25,732 nt of DNA, from contig JAEZAA010000199.1 in NCBI GenBank assembly GCA_023430625.1, positions 1 through 25,732 on the forward strand, written 5' to 3'. Source of the stretch: Pseudomonadota bacterium (lineage in GTDB: Bacteria; Pseudomonadota; Gammaproteobacteria; Pseudomonadales; Oleiphilaceae). The notes under the pieces were generated by a model. That model did not search any database. It was not told the DNA's origin and worked only from the letters and a program-made list of their open reading frames with translations. This document shows positions 16,083-23,362 of the stretch, in pieces (the first letter of the stretch is position 1; each line of letters starts with the position of its first letter). The position numbers were made by a program, and so were the translations under genes.

Positions 16083-18590
16083 TCAGGCGATGAAACTGCA
16101 GCTCCGTGCGTCGTGCCAGTGGACGAATTCATCGGCGGACAAGGGCGGGCACAGCAAAAAGCCCTGCGCCTGATGGCAGCCGTTCTCCCGCAGGTGGTTG
16201 AGCGCGGCGGGTGATTCGATGCCTTCGCCGACGATTTCCAGATTGAGCGCCCGCCCGAGGGCAATGATGGCCTCGGTGATGGCCCGGCTGGTGCGGTCAT
16301 TGCCCAGGTTCTGGACGAAGGATTTATCCACTTTCAGCTTGTCCAGCGGCAGGCTGCTCAATTGGCTGAGGCTTGAATAGCCGGTGCCGAAGTCGTCCAG
16401 GGACACCTTGATGCCATAGGCCTTGATCTGCTCCAGGGTGAGAATGGCGTCGTCCACGTTGTCCATGATGGTGCTCTCGGTCACCTCGATCTGCAGCGCG
16501 CTGGGTTCCATGCCGGACGCCATCACAATGGCGATCAGACGCTCGGAGAACTGCTTTTGCCGAAACTGCAGGGGCGACACGTTGATGGCAATGGTGGTGG
16601 CGGGCAGGCCCTGGCGCGTCCAGGCGGCATGCTGGCGGCAGGCCTCGGCGGCGACCCATTCTCCCAGGGGCACGATGAGGCCGGCGGCTTCGGCGACGGG
16701 GATGAAGTCTTCCGGGGCGATGTCGCCACCGCGCTCATCCGTCAGCCGCAGCAGTGCTTCCACCGCGGCCAGCTCGCCCGAGTTCAGGTCGATCACCGGC
16801 TGGTAGGAGAGGCTCAGGCCATTGTTGGCCATGGCGCGTTTCAAGCAGGCTTCGATCACCGCCGTGCGGCTGCGCTGGGCGGCCAGTTCTTCCGTGTAGA
16901 AACAATACCGGCCGCGGCCATTTTGCTTGGCGTGGTACATGGCCAGATCCGCCGTGTGGATCAGGCCGTCCACATCGTCGGCGTCGCGCGGGAAGTGGCT
17001 GATGCCGACCGAAGGCGAGATGTGCAGCGTCAGGTTGCCGATCCTGAATGGGCGGGAGATGTTTGCCAGCACGTGCTTGGCCACGGTGGCACTGCGCTGG
17101 GAGCTGTCCAGGTGGGGCAGCACCACCACGAATTCGTCGCCGCCCAGACGCCCCACCACGTCCTCGTCCCGGGTACATTCGGTGAGACGCCGGGCCACCT
17201 GGCGCAACAGCTGATCGCCCACTTCATGGCCGTAGAGGTCGTTAACGGGCTTGAAGCGGTCGAGATCGATGAACAGCAGGGCGCCTTCGAGATGATTGCG
17301 GTCGGCGGCGGCGAGCAGGCGCTGGGTATAGCCAAACACCAGGGCGCGGTTGGGCAGCCCGGTCAGGGGGTCGTGCTGGGCCGCCTCGCGAATGCGCTGA
17401 TCCGATAATTTGCGCTCGGTCAGATCCAGGTGGATTCCGGTCAGCTTGTGCACCTTGCCCGCCGCATTCCGCTCGGTGATGGTGCGGGCGAGAATCCAGC
17501 GGTATTCGCCACTGCGATGGCGCAGCCGGAACTCCAGTTCGAACTCGGGTGTGGCCTTGGCGACGTGACGCTGCAAATGGAGCAGCACGCGGGAGCGGTC
17601 TTCGGGATGGAGGCGCGAGGCCCATTCCTCGTATTGGTTTTCCAGTTCATCGGGCGCGTAACCCAGTTGCTTTTTATACAACGGCGAGAAATAGACTTCG
17701 TTGGTTTCCAGGTCCCATTCCCAATCCCCAAGCTCCGCAATGCCGACGGCCAGCTGCAGGCGCCGCTGGGTTTTCTGCCGCGCCTGTTCGGCCAGTTTGG
17801 CGTCGGTGATGTCCTCGACGATGCCAAGGAAATACTGGGGCTCGCCCAGTTCGTCACGCACCACGGACACGGTGGCGCGGCCCCACACCAGGGTGCCGTC
17901 CTTGCGCAGGAAACGCTGCTCAAGGGTCAGGTGAGGGATGATGCCGGCCAGGAGATCGGTAAAGCGTTCGGGGGCGAGGGTGGGTTCGTCGGGAAAGCGC
18001 AAATCCCCGGCCCGCATCTCAAGCAGTTCGGCACGGCTATAGCCGGTGACCCGGCACAGGGCTTCGTTGACGGCCAGGAAGCGGCGCTCGCGGATCGATA
18101 GATGGACCAGGCCCACGGTGGCCTGTTCGAACGCCGCCTGCAATTGCGCCCGGGAGTCCCACAGGGCCTGCTCCCAGGCCTTGGGTTCGCTGATGTCGTC
18201 GGTGATCACGATGTTATACAGGGCGCGGCCGTCAGCATCCCGTACGGTGGACGCCCGGACCCGCATCCAGACCGCATGCCCATCCCGGTGCAGGTAGCGC
18301 TTGTCGACGGCAATGGTGTTGATCAGGCCACGGCGCAATTGTTCAGCGGCTTCGCGGCAGGCGGGCAAGTCCTCGGGATGGCTGATGGTGAACACGTTCT
18401 GGTTGCGCAACTCGTCTTCAGAGTAGCCGAGCGCTTCGCAATAACAGCGGTTGGCGATGAGGATGCGGCCACCGGGCTCGGTGAGGGCAACCCCTGTCGC
18501 GGCATGTTCGAATACCGTCCGGAACAGGGACTCGTTTCCCTGCCAGGGCGTGCCCGGGACCAGCGGAAAGAAACTCAAAGACTCGTTCAT
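16083..18590 (-). CDS. PAS-PAS-PAS-GGDEF-EAL cyclic-di-GMP signalling protein
   Basis: This is an 835-residue cytoplasmic sensor with no transmembrane segment. Three PAS/PAC units (about 18-140, 140-265 and 270-395; each ends in a DI.E/DIT.. or DLTER type PAC) precede a GGDEF domain and an EAL domain. The cyclase active site GRLGGDEF (about 480) is intact, with the RxxD product-inhibition site RDED five residues ahead of it. The phosphodiesterase residues are also intact: VEALLRL (about 611), INVSPLQF, EVTES, DDFGTGYSSL (about 732), KVDKSF and GEGIES. Either activity is therefore possible, and PAS input would decide. The ATG at 18590 follows GAGGT by 5 nt; the longer frame needs TTG at 18695. 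It is divergent from cytochrome c', sharing a 329-bp regulatory region. The PAS ligand is not determinable by eye. Confidence 0.93.
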   Translation of the reverse strand: MNESLSFFPLVPGTPWQGNESLFRTVFEHAATGVALTEPGGRILIANRCYCEALGYSEDELRNQNVFTISHPEDLPACREAAEQLRRGLINTIAVDKRYLHRDGHAVWMRVRASTVRDADGRALYNIVITDDISEPKAWEQALWDSRAQLQAAFEQATVGLVHLSIRERRFLAVNEALCRVTGYSRAELLEMRAGDLRFPDEPTLAPERFTDLLAGIIPHLTLEQRFLRKDGTLVWGRATVSVVRDELGEPQYFLGIVEDITDAKLAEQARQKTQRRLQLAVGIAELGDWEWDLETNEVYFSPLYKKQLGYAPDELENQYEEWASRLHPEDRSRVLLHLQRHVAKATPEFELEFRLRHRSGEYRWILARTITERNAAGKVHKLTGIHLDLTERKLSDQRIREAAQHDPLTGLPNRALVFGYTQRLLAAADRNHLEGALLFIDLDRFKPVNDLYGHEVGDQLLRQVARRLTECTRDEDVVGRLGGDEFVVVLPHLDSSQRSATVAKHVLANISRPFRIGNLTLHISPSVGISHFPRDADDVDGLIHTADLAMYHAKQNGRGRYCFYTEELAAQRSRTAVIEACLKRAMANNGLSLSYQPVIDLNSGELAAVEALLRLTDERGGDIAPEDFIPVAEAAGLIVPLGEWVAAEACRQHAAWTRQGLPATTIAINVSPLQFRQKQFSERLIAIVMASGMEPSALQIEVTESTIMDNVDDAILTLEQIKAYGIKVSLDDFGTGYSSLSQLSSLPLDKLKVDKSFVQNLGNDRTSRAITEAIIALGRALNLEIVGEGIESPAALNHLRENGCHQAQGFLLCPPLSADEFVHWHDARSCSFIA

Positions 18591-18919
18591 GGTTGACCTC
18601 GATCCTTCGATGTCAATGTGCGTATCCGGCTGTCCGGCTACACGGAACCCCTCTCTGTTTCCACAAACGCTGACCGTGGCAGGGCAAAACGGCAAATACA
18701 GTGGATCAACGGGAGTCTACTAAACCACCGGGCCGCATGAAATAGTTCCGGCCTCTCGTTTTCGCTTATGTGCGACAGACCCCACTGAAATCAGTCGCCT
18801 AGACATGGAACTAGTTCACGTTTAATGCTGTCATAACAGCCTGTCATGATCTGCCGGCCGCTAGAGGCCGTCAGCATATAACTTCGATGGCCAGCCAAGG
18901 CCACTGCACAGAGGAATAG
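18591..18919. promoter_or_regulatory. Divergent regulatory region, GGDEF-EAL / cytochrome c'
   Basis: This 329-bp gap has no gene. It holds: an inverted repeat GGCCG (18731-18735)/CGGCC (18749-18753); a perfect 10-bp palindrome GAACTAGTTC (18808-18817); two direct CTGTCAT copies (18828-18834 and 18841-18847); a -10-like TATAAC (18877-18882) with no recognisable -35; and TGGCC/GGCCA arms at 18888-18903 just before the GAGGAA ribosome site. With a start near 18889, the CTGTCAT pair is centred at about -51, as expected for an activator. The regulator is unidentified. Confidence 0.45.
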
Positions 18920-19363
18920 ATGATGAGTTCAATGAAGGTGTTGGTCGCAGGTTCATTGTTGGCTATGGCCGCTGGTGGGGCTCTGGCGGCAGACGACGAT
19001 CTGGTGAAGTTCCGGCAGAACAACATGTCGATTATCGGTGGCCACATGAGCTCCATCGTCGCCCTGGCCAAAGGCGAGGCGCCATACAAGGACCAGATGG
19101 CGTTTCATGCCCAGGGCCTGGCGGCTGCGGCCGAGCATGTGAAGGTTGTGTTCAAGGAGAAAGCGGAATCGAGAAAGTCCGAGGCCAAGCCGGAAATCTG
19201 GAGCAAGTGGGACGAGTTCGCCAAGCGCGCGGATGACTTCAAGGCAGCGTCCGATAAGCTGGCCAAGGCCGCAACCGGCAGCGACCAGGGAGCAATCCGC
19301 TCCGCCATGGGTGATGTGGGCAAAAGCTGCAAAGGCTGCCACGACAACTTTAAGAAAGACTGA
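18920..19363 (+). CDS. Cytochrome c' (periplasmic, C-terminal CxxCH)
   Basis: This 147-residue precursor has a signal peptide cleaved after GGALA (about residue 23) and a four-helix-bundle class II cytochrome c. The haem site CKGCH (137-141) lies near the C-terminus, and KPEIWSKWDEF and GDVGKSCKGCHDNFKK match cytochromes c' from other proteobacteria. Cytochromes c' bind NO, and some protect cells from it. Aligning KFRQNNM with the Alcaligenes KYRQSAL puts Met at the distal position occupied by Leu16 there, which may change ligand access (inference). The ATG follows GAGGAA by 3 nt. Cytochrome b561 follows 67 bp downstream with no terminator between, so they are likely cotranscribed. Confidence 0.93.
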   Translation: MMSSMKVLVAGSLLAMAAGGALAADDDLVKFRQNNMSIIGGHMSSIVALAKGEAPYKDQMAFHAQGLAAAAEHVKVVFKEKAESRKSEAKPEIWSKWDEFAKRADDFKAASDKLAKAATGSDQGAIRSAMGDVGKSCKGCHDNFKKD

Positions 19364-19430
19364 TTGAAGTACGTTTAAGGCGAATCTAAAAGGCGGAATT
19401 GAGCTCGTAAACCAACCAGGGCGATTACCC

Positions 19431-20159
19431 ATGACTCACTTTGGCCAGCACTCTGACACCATCCAGGTCTGGGATTTGCCTGTCCGTGTTTTCCACTGGC
19501 TGATCCTGGTGCTGGTGGCGTTGCTCTGGTACACGGGGGAGGTGGGTGGTCTGGATTTGTCCGTGCCCTGGCCAGGCGGCGAAACGCTGTTTCTGGGTAA
19601 CATGGATGTGCACATGCTGCTGGGGCAGGCGGTGCTGACCCTGGTGATCTTCCGGGTTTTCTGGGGACTGTTCGGCTCCACCACGGCTCGGTTCGCCTCG
19701 TTCGTCCGCGGCCCGCGCGCTGTGCTGCAGTATGCGCGGGCCAGCCTCAGCGGACGCGAGCCGCCGAGCCTAGGCCACAATCCCGCCGGTACCCTGATGG
19801 TGCTGTTGCTGCTGGGCCTGCTGGCGACCCAGGCCATCCTGGGGCTGTTTGCCAGTGACGACATTTTCTCGGAAGGTCCGCTGGCTCATCTGGTGAGCAG
19901 TGACACCTCCCGCCGGCTGACCGAGTTACACGGCCTGCTGTTCAATCTGCTGCTGGCGGCCATCGCGCTGCATGTCCTGGCGGCGTTTGTTTACCTGTTC
20001 CGGGGCAAGAACCTGATCAAGGCCATGGTCACCGGGCATAAGTCAGCGGCCCAGGTTCCCCAGGATGAAGTGCGGGACCTGCGCTTTGTCTCCAGCGCCT
20101 GGGCTCTGCTTCTGCTGGTGGTATCCGGCCTGTTGGTCTGGTCGCTGCGCCTGCTCTGA
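19431..20159 (+). CDS. Cytochrome b561-type di-haem membrane protein
   Basis: This is a 242-residue integral-membrane b-type cytochrome of the bacterial b561/hydrogenase-cytochrome-b superfamily. Four or five hydrophobic helices are visible, with candidate haem-ligand histidines in VFHWL (His22), DVHMLLGQ (His61), ELHGLLFN (His167) and ALHVLAAF (His181); the last two lie 14 residues apart on one helix. Such proteins pass electrons between the quinone pool and periplasmic c-type cytochromes. Its position just after cytochrome c' makes that protein the natural partner (inference). The ATG at 19431 has an AGGG about 10 nt upstream. A final helix ends LLVWSLRLL. It is not linked to hydrogenase genes here. 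Confidence 0.9.
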   Translation: MTHFGQHSDTIQVWDLPVRVFHWLILVLVALLWYTGEVGGLDLSVPWPGGETLFLGNMDVHMLLGQAVLTLVIFRVFWGLFGSTTARFASFVRGPRAVLQYARASLSGREPPSLGHNPAGTLMVLLLLGLLATQAILGLFASDDIFSEGPLAHLVSSDTSRRLTELHGLLFNLLLAAIALHVLAAFVYLFRGKNLIKAMVTGHKSAAQVPQDEVRDLRFVSSAWALLLLVVSGLLVWSLRLL

Positions 20160-20262
20160 TCGTACTTAATGAGCCCACTTTTGAAGTAGCAATCCGATGG
20201 AACTGGCGCCCTGACGCTTCGGTCGAACTCTGTATCTGCAGATGTGAAGTGAGGGCGCAGGT

Positions 20263-20760
20263 ATGACGGGGCGATTCCGGTGGCAGCCTGAGAGGCGAAA
20301 CCTCGATGGGGCTGCCAAAGCGCTGCTTACTGCTTTGTTCCTGGCGATGCCGCTGACCGCGACTGCACAAACCGCCGCGGAGCGTGCGCTCGATAACCTG
20401 CGTTCGCCGTCATCGAATCCTGCCTATTCCAATCCCGTCCCTTCCGCTGCGGAGCGCGCACTGGACCGGTTGCGCCAGCAGCAACGGGAACGCCTGGGAC
20501 CTGGCTATGAGTCTTCCTATCTTGATCCCGCCCCGGCGGGTGTGCCGGACCAGTGGCTGAGCTTGCAGGCGCAATCCGCCATCCGAAGGGATCTCGCTGG
20601 GAGCAGGCCGGATATCGGCGTTCACGCCAACCAGGGCGTTGTCACCCTGACCGGTGTGGTCGGCAGTGAGCTGGAGCTTCATCGACTCCGAGAGAGGGTG
20701 CAAAGCCTGCCGGGCGTCGAGCGGGTGGAGACCAGTGGTATCCGCGTCATGGCGCCCTGA
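20263..20760 (+). CDS. Secreted BON-domain protein
   Basis: This is a 165-residue exported protein. A basic N-terminus and hydrophobic stretch (about 17-35, ALLTALFLAMPLTATAQ) look like a signal peptide without a lipobox Cys. A linker contains two copies of AAERALDxLR (AAERALDNLR at about 38 and AAERALDRLR at about 62). A single BON domain follows (about 92-162), with VVTLTGVVGSELELHRLRER and LPGVERVETSGIRV. BON domains bind phospholipid or peptidoglycan-associated partners, and the function of stand-alone members is mostly unknown. The start ATG is preceded by GAGGGCGCAGGT. Complementary heptamers GCGCCCT (20206-20212) and AGGGCGC (20252-20258) in the leader could fold over this ribosome site. 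Confidence 0.8.
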   Translation: MTGRFRWQPERRNLDGAAKALLTALFLAMPLTATAQTAAERALDNLRSPSSNPAYSNPVPSAAERALDRLRQQQRERLGPGYESSYLDPAPAGVPDQWLSLQAQSAIRRDLAGSRPDIGVHANQGVVTLTGVVGSELELHRLRERVQSLPGVERVETSGIRVMAP

Positions 20761-20771
20761 ATTCGATGGAA

Positions 20772-20804
20772 TCTTGCCCCCAAGACACTCTGATGCGGGC
20801 AAGA
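20772..20804. terminator. Hairpin after the BON-domain gene
   Basis: TCTTGCCC (20772-20779) pairs with GGGCAAGA (20797-20804) across a 17-nt loop, beginning 12 nt after the stop codon. The sequence downstream is not T-rich, so this is only a candidate terminator. Confidence 0.4.
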
Positions 20805-20932
20805 CTGACGGATTCAGAAAAGCAAGTGGCGAATTCCCCAATTTTTAATATGGCCTGACTACCCTAGGATATGCGCGGCTGTAGAACCTGAGGTCTGCAG
20901 CCGTCACATCGGATACTGCGATACGAGTTGGA

Positions 20933-21124
20933 ATGGTCATGAATAAGTTTGAAACTGTGCGTTTTGCTGAGATCACCGAAGGATCCCACTTTCGATGCCT
21001 GCAGCGTGGGCACATGGTCAAGGTGGCCGACAATGCCGCCCGCCGGCCCAGCGCGGTTCAGGATCAATTCTTCTACCCAGCCAGCACGCGGGTGATGCCG
21101 CTGCACTTGGAGGCGGCCCATTAA
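20933..21124 (+). CDS. Small protein of unknown function (63 aa)
   Basis: This short reading frame encodes 63 residues with normal composition. It runs MNKFETVRFAEITEGSHFRC, then RGHMVKVADNAARR, and ends FFYPASTRVMPLHLEAAH. The pattern of a short beta-rich start with F..I..G..F followed by MVK recalls small conserved proteins of Pseudomonas-like bacteria, but I cannot name a family. The ATG at 20933 or the one at 20939 could start it; both have only weak GAG/GGA ribosome-binding sequences. The last two-thirds of its codons are GC-ending, which favours real coding. It fills an otherwise empty 543-bp gap between the BON-domain and SpmAB-like genes. Confidence 0.5.
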   Translation: MVMNKFETVRFAEITEGSHFRCLQRGHMVKVADNAARRPSAVQDQFFYPASTRVMPLHLEAAH

Positions 21125-21135
21125 TCTGCGTTGAC

Positions 21136-21157
21136 GCGCTGAGAAAAAAGCGCGTTT
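21136..21157. terminator. Hairpin after the small gene
   Basis: ACGCGCT pairs with AGCGCGT across an A-rich 8-nt loop (GAGAAAAA) just past the TAA of the 63-residue gene. TTTC follows, a short U stretch, so it is a weak intrinsic terminator candidate. Confidence 0.4.
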
Positions 21158-21179
21158 CACAATGGTTGAAGATTGAGTT

Positions 21180-21226
21180 TCGGGATTTCCCATCGCGCAG
21201 CCAGAGTTGCTGCTGTGAAATCCCGA
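21180..21226. repeat. Nested inverted repeat, structured leader or small RNA candidate
   Basis: TCGGGATTTC (21180-21189) and GAAATCCCGA (21217-21226) are perfectly complementary. Inside them GCAGC and GCTGC form a second stem around CAGAGTT. The element lies 78 bp before the GTG start of the SpmAB-like gene and after a weak terminator-like hairpin, with no T-run behind it. It may be a leader structure, an operator, or a small RNA. Confidence 0.4.
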
Positions 21227-21303
21227 TGATTGTTGCGTTTCTCCCTCGAAAAAACTCCCTGTCCCGTTAGACTTAGGCACGCGTTTCTGAAAAGGACTCC
21301 CGT

Positions 21304-22530
21304 GTGCTCAACCGTCTCTGGCTAAGCCTCTTCTTCATTGGCATCTTCACCGCGTTTCTGGCTGCCCTTTCCGGTAATTGGACGGCGCTTGCAGGCGTGC
21401 AGAACGCCCTGTTCGGCATGGCCAAGTTGTCCGCCGAGATTGCGCTCGGGCTGATCGGCCTGATGGCGTTGTGGCTGGGGCTGTTCAAGATTGCGGAGGA
21501 CTCAGGGCTGGTGCGGGTCTTCTCGCGCCTGCTGGGGCCCTTGTTTCGGCGTTTGATGCCGGAGATTCCCGCCAATCACCCCGCCATTGGCAGTGTCAGC
21601 ATGAACCTGATGGCGAACATGCTGGGTCTGGATAACGCCGCCACGCCGTTGGGGCTGAAGGCCATGGCTGATTTGCAGACGTTGAATACCCGCCCCGACA
21701 CAGCCACCAACGCCCAGATTCTGTTTCTCGTACTCAATTGTTCGTCCGTCACCCTGATTCCGATCACCATCTTCATGTATCGGGCGCAAATGGGTGCGGT
21801 GTCGCCGGCGGACGTGTTTCTGCCGATTCTGATCGCGACTTCCTGTTCCACCATTGCCGGGCTTCTGATCGTGGCGGCGTTTCAGCGTATTAAGCTGACG
21901 GACCCGGTGCTGCTGGCCTGGTTTGCCGGCATCGCGGTGCTGGGCGCGCTCTTCATGAGCTTTTTGCTGAGCCTGGGCAGTGCTGCCTTGCAAACCTTTT
22001 CCAGCCATCTGGCGGCGTCGGTGTTGTTGGGTGTTGTGGCCCTGTTTCTCGGCGCGGGTGCCTGGACCCGGATTGATGCCTACGACAGCTTTATCCGGGG
22101 TGCGCGGGAAGGCTTCGACACCGCCATCAAGATCATTCCCTATCTGGTGGCCATGCTGGTGGCGGTCGGCGTGTTGCGGGAAAGCGGGGCGTTGGGCCAG
22201 GCCCTGAAGGGACTGGCCTGGCTGGTGGCCGCGTTGGGCTTCGATACCCGGTTTGTGGATGCCATGCCGGTGGCTTTTATGAAGCCATTCTCCGGCAGTG
22301 GCGCGCGGGCGCTGATGCTGGAGACCATGCAGCATTATGGGGTGGATTCGTTCCAAGCTCGCCTGGCGACGGTCATGCAGGGCAGTACCGAGACCGTGTT
22401 CTACGTGATCACGCTTTATTTTGGCAGTGTGGGCATCATCAAGATCCGCTATGCCCTCTGGTGCGGGTTGTTTGCCGATTTGGCCGGGGTGATGGCGTCC
22501 ATTGTGGTGTGTTACTGGTTCTACGGCTAA
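21304..22530 (+). CDS. Fused SpmA/SpmB-type nucleoside-recognition membrane protein
   Basis: This is a 408-residue integral-membrane protein. Two gate-like (nucleoside recognition) domains are joined. The first half has the SpmA signature SVSMNLMANMLGLDNAATPL followed by GLKAM. The second half has the SpmB-type SGSGARALMLETM and GSTETVFYVITLYFGSVGIIK. About 10 hydrophobic helices are visible. In Bacillus, SpmA and SpmB are separate proteins needed for spore core dehydration; in non-sporulating proteobacteria the fused form occurs but its substrate is not established. The start is GTG at 21304, with AAGGA 8 nt upstream, a strong ribosome site. It converges on the small membrane protein with only 12 bp between stops. 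Confidence 0.88.
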   Translation: MLNRLWLSLFFIGIFTAFLAALSGNWTALAGVQNALFGMAKLSAEIALGLIGLMALWLGLFKIAEDSGLVRVFSRLLGPLFRRLMPEIPANHPAIGSVSMNLMANMLGLDNAATPLGLKAMADLQTLNTRPDTATNAQILFLVLNCSSVTLIPITIFMYRAQMGAVSPADVFLPILIATSCSTIAGLLIVAAFQRIKLTDPVLLAWFAGIAVLGALFMSFLLSLGSAALQTFSSHLAASVLLGVVALFLGAGAWTRIDAYDSFIRGAREGFDTAIKIIPYLVAMLVAVGVLRESGALGQALKGLAWLVAALGFDTRFVDAMPVAFMKPFSGSGARALMLETMQHYGVDSFQARLATVMQGSTETVFYVITLYFGSVGIIKIRYALWCGLFADLAGVMASIVVCYWFYG

Positions 22531-22542
22531 TGGCCGGGCGCC

Positions 22543-22827
22543 TTAAGCACCTTGGTCTCGCCGCAGTTTTTTCAGATACAAAATGGCGGCCGCCGGGACA
22601 TGGACCAGGCCAAATGCACTTAGAAAGACCAGCAGTCGGATGAGCCCTTCGGAAGGATAGTAGAAGGCGCTCATGACCCAGCCAAAGCCAATACCGATAA
22701 GGCCCAAGATCAGGCGGCTAAACCAGAGGGAGGCTGTGCTACGGGTCTGGGTGGGCAGTTGGGCGTGGGCATAAAAAGCAGCTGCGAGGGTGAGGGCTGT
22801 GAGTAGGATGAGTATGGGAACTTCCAT
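22543..22827 (-). CDS. Small three-helix membrane protein of unknown function
   Basis: This 94-residue protein has three hydrophobic segments (about 3-20, 37-54 and 63-85) separated by short charged loops, and ends YLKKLRRDQGA. I do not recognise a family. The ATG at 22827 is chosen because GAGGG lies 7 nt upstream; a longer frame to 22953 has no comparable signal and a Cys-rich N-terminus that looks non-coding. It is convergent with the SpmAB-like gene and downstream of the cold-shock gene, from which it is separated by a strong terminator, so it probably has its own promoter in the 100 bp between. Confidence 0.65.
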   Translation of the reverse strand: MEVPILILLTALTLAAAFYAHAQLPTQTRSTASLWFSRLILGLIGIGFGWVMSAFYYPSEGLIRLLVFLSAFGLVHVPAAAILYLKKLRRDQGA

Positions 22828-22926
22828 TGGATTTCCCTCATCTGCAAGGGTTCTGGCACCTGTATGCAGGATACTGAAGCCGGTGCAGGCTGTCTGGTCA
22901 GGCTGCCAGCAAAAAAGCGGAGCAAT

Positions 22927-22962
22927 AAAAAAAGGGATGAAGCGAAGCTTCATCCCTTTTTT
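22927..22962 (-). terminator. Strong intrinsic terminator of the cold-shock gene
   Basis: On the plus strand AAAAAAGGGATGAAGC (22928-22943) is exactly complementary to GCTTCATCCCTTTTTT (22947-22962), with a 3-nt loop. On the minus strand this gives a 16-bp stem running into a T-run, a classic Rho-independent terminator 41 nt past the csp stop. It would also work in the plus direction. A second hairpin, GGTCTC (22969-22974)/GAGACC (22980-22985), lies between it and the gene. Confidence 0.9.
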
Positions 22963-23003
22963 GAGCCCGGTCTCGCGAGGAGACCAGAGCCGACAAGTCC
23001 GGC

Positions 23004-23213
23004 TTAGATGGCCGTAACGCTGTCAGCTTGCGGGCCTTTTTGGCCTTGGGAGTAGGTGAACTCTACGCGCTGGCCTTCGGCCAGAGTCTTGAAGCCACCG
23101 CCCTGAATGGCGCTGTAGTGAACGAAAACGTCAGGGCCAGAATCTTGGGAGATAAAGCCGAAGCCCTTGGATTCATTGAAAAACTTAACGGTACCAGTAG
23201 CTGATTGAGCCAT
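23004..23213 (-). CDS. CspA-family cold-shock protein
   Basis: This 69-residue single cold-shock domain binds RNA and DNA. RNP1 KGFGFIS and RNP2 VFVHYSAI are present, along with the start GTVKFFNESKG and the end QKGPQADSVTAI. It is an RNA chaperone that keeps mRNA unstructured, at low temperature or constitutively depending on the paralogue. The ATG at 23213 is preceded by AGGA at 8 nt. A -10-like TATAGT (23368-23363) would give a leader of about 140 nt, typical of cold-shock genes. That leader can pair with the ribosome-binding site (see findings). A strong terminator follows. Confidence 0.95.
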   Translation of the reverse strand: MAQSATGTVKFFNESKGFGFISQDSGPDVFVHYSAIQGGGFKTLAEGQRVEFTYSQGQKGPQADSVTAI

Positions 23214-23221
23214 GAGAATAA

Positions 23222-23294
23222 TCCTGTTTTAACGATTGAGTGCCGACATCGGCGTAGTTAGAAAAAGCCAGAAAGGAACTAATCAAAAACAGGA
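23222..23294 (-). promoter_or_regulatory. Complementary 9-mers in the csp leader covering the ribosome-binding site
   Basis: In the minus-strand transcript TCCTGTTTT (23294-23286) is complementary to AAAACAGGA (23230-23222), whose AGGA is the Shine-Dalgarno sequence 8 nt before the ATG. The 55-nt loop contains a small GCCGA/TCGGC hairpin. The arrangement could hide the ribosome site at some temperatures (inference). Confidence 0.5.
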
Positions 23295-23362
23295 CGAGGC
23301 ACTAAAAAAGCTAGGGACGTCTTATCGATGAACTAATCATTCACTGAACTTATCTGAAGCCC

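Noticed and set aside
18828..18839. CTGTCATAACAG as a LexA box
   Set aside because: The arms CTGT and ACAG are 4 bp apart, whereas the enterobacterial LexA site needs 8; no SOS gene is adjacent.
18828..18847. CTGTCAT direct repeats as a Pho box
   Set aside because: The half-sites match, but the spacer is 6 bp instead of the 4 bp required for PhoB, giving a 13-bp period instead of 11. I keep it only as an unassigned repeat.
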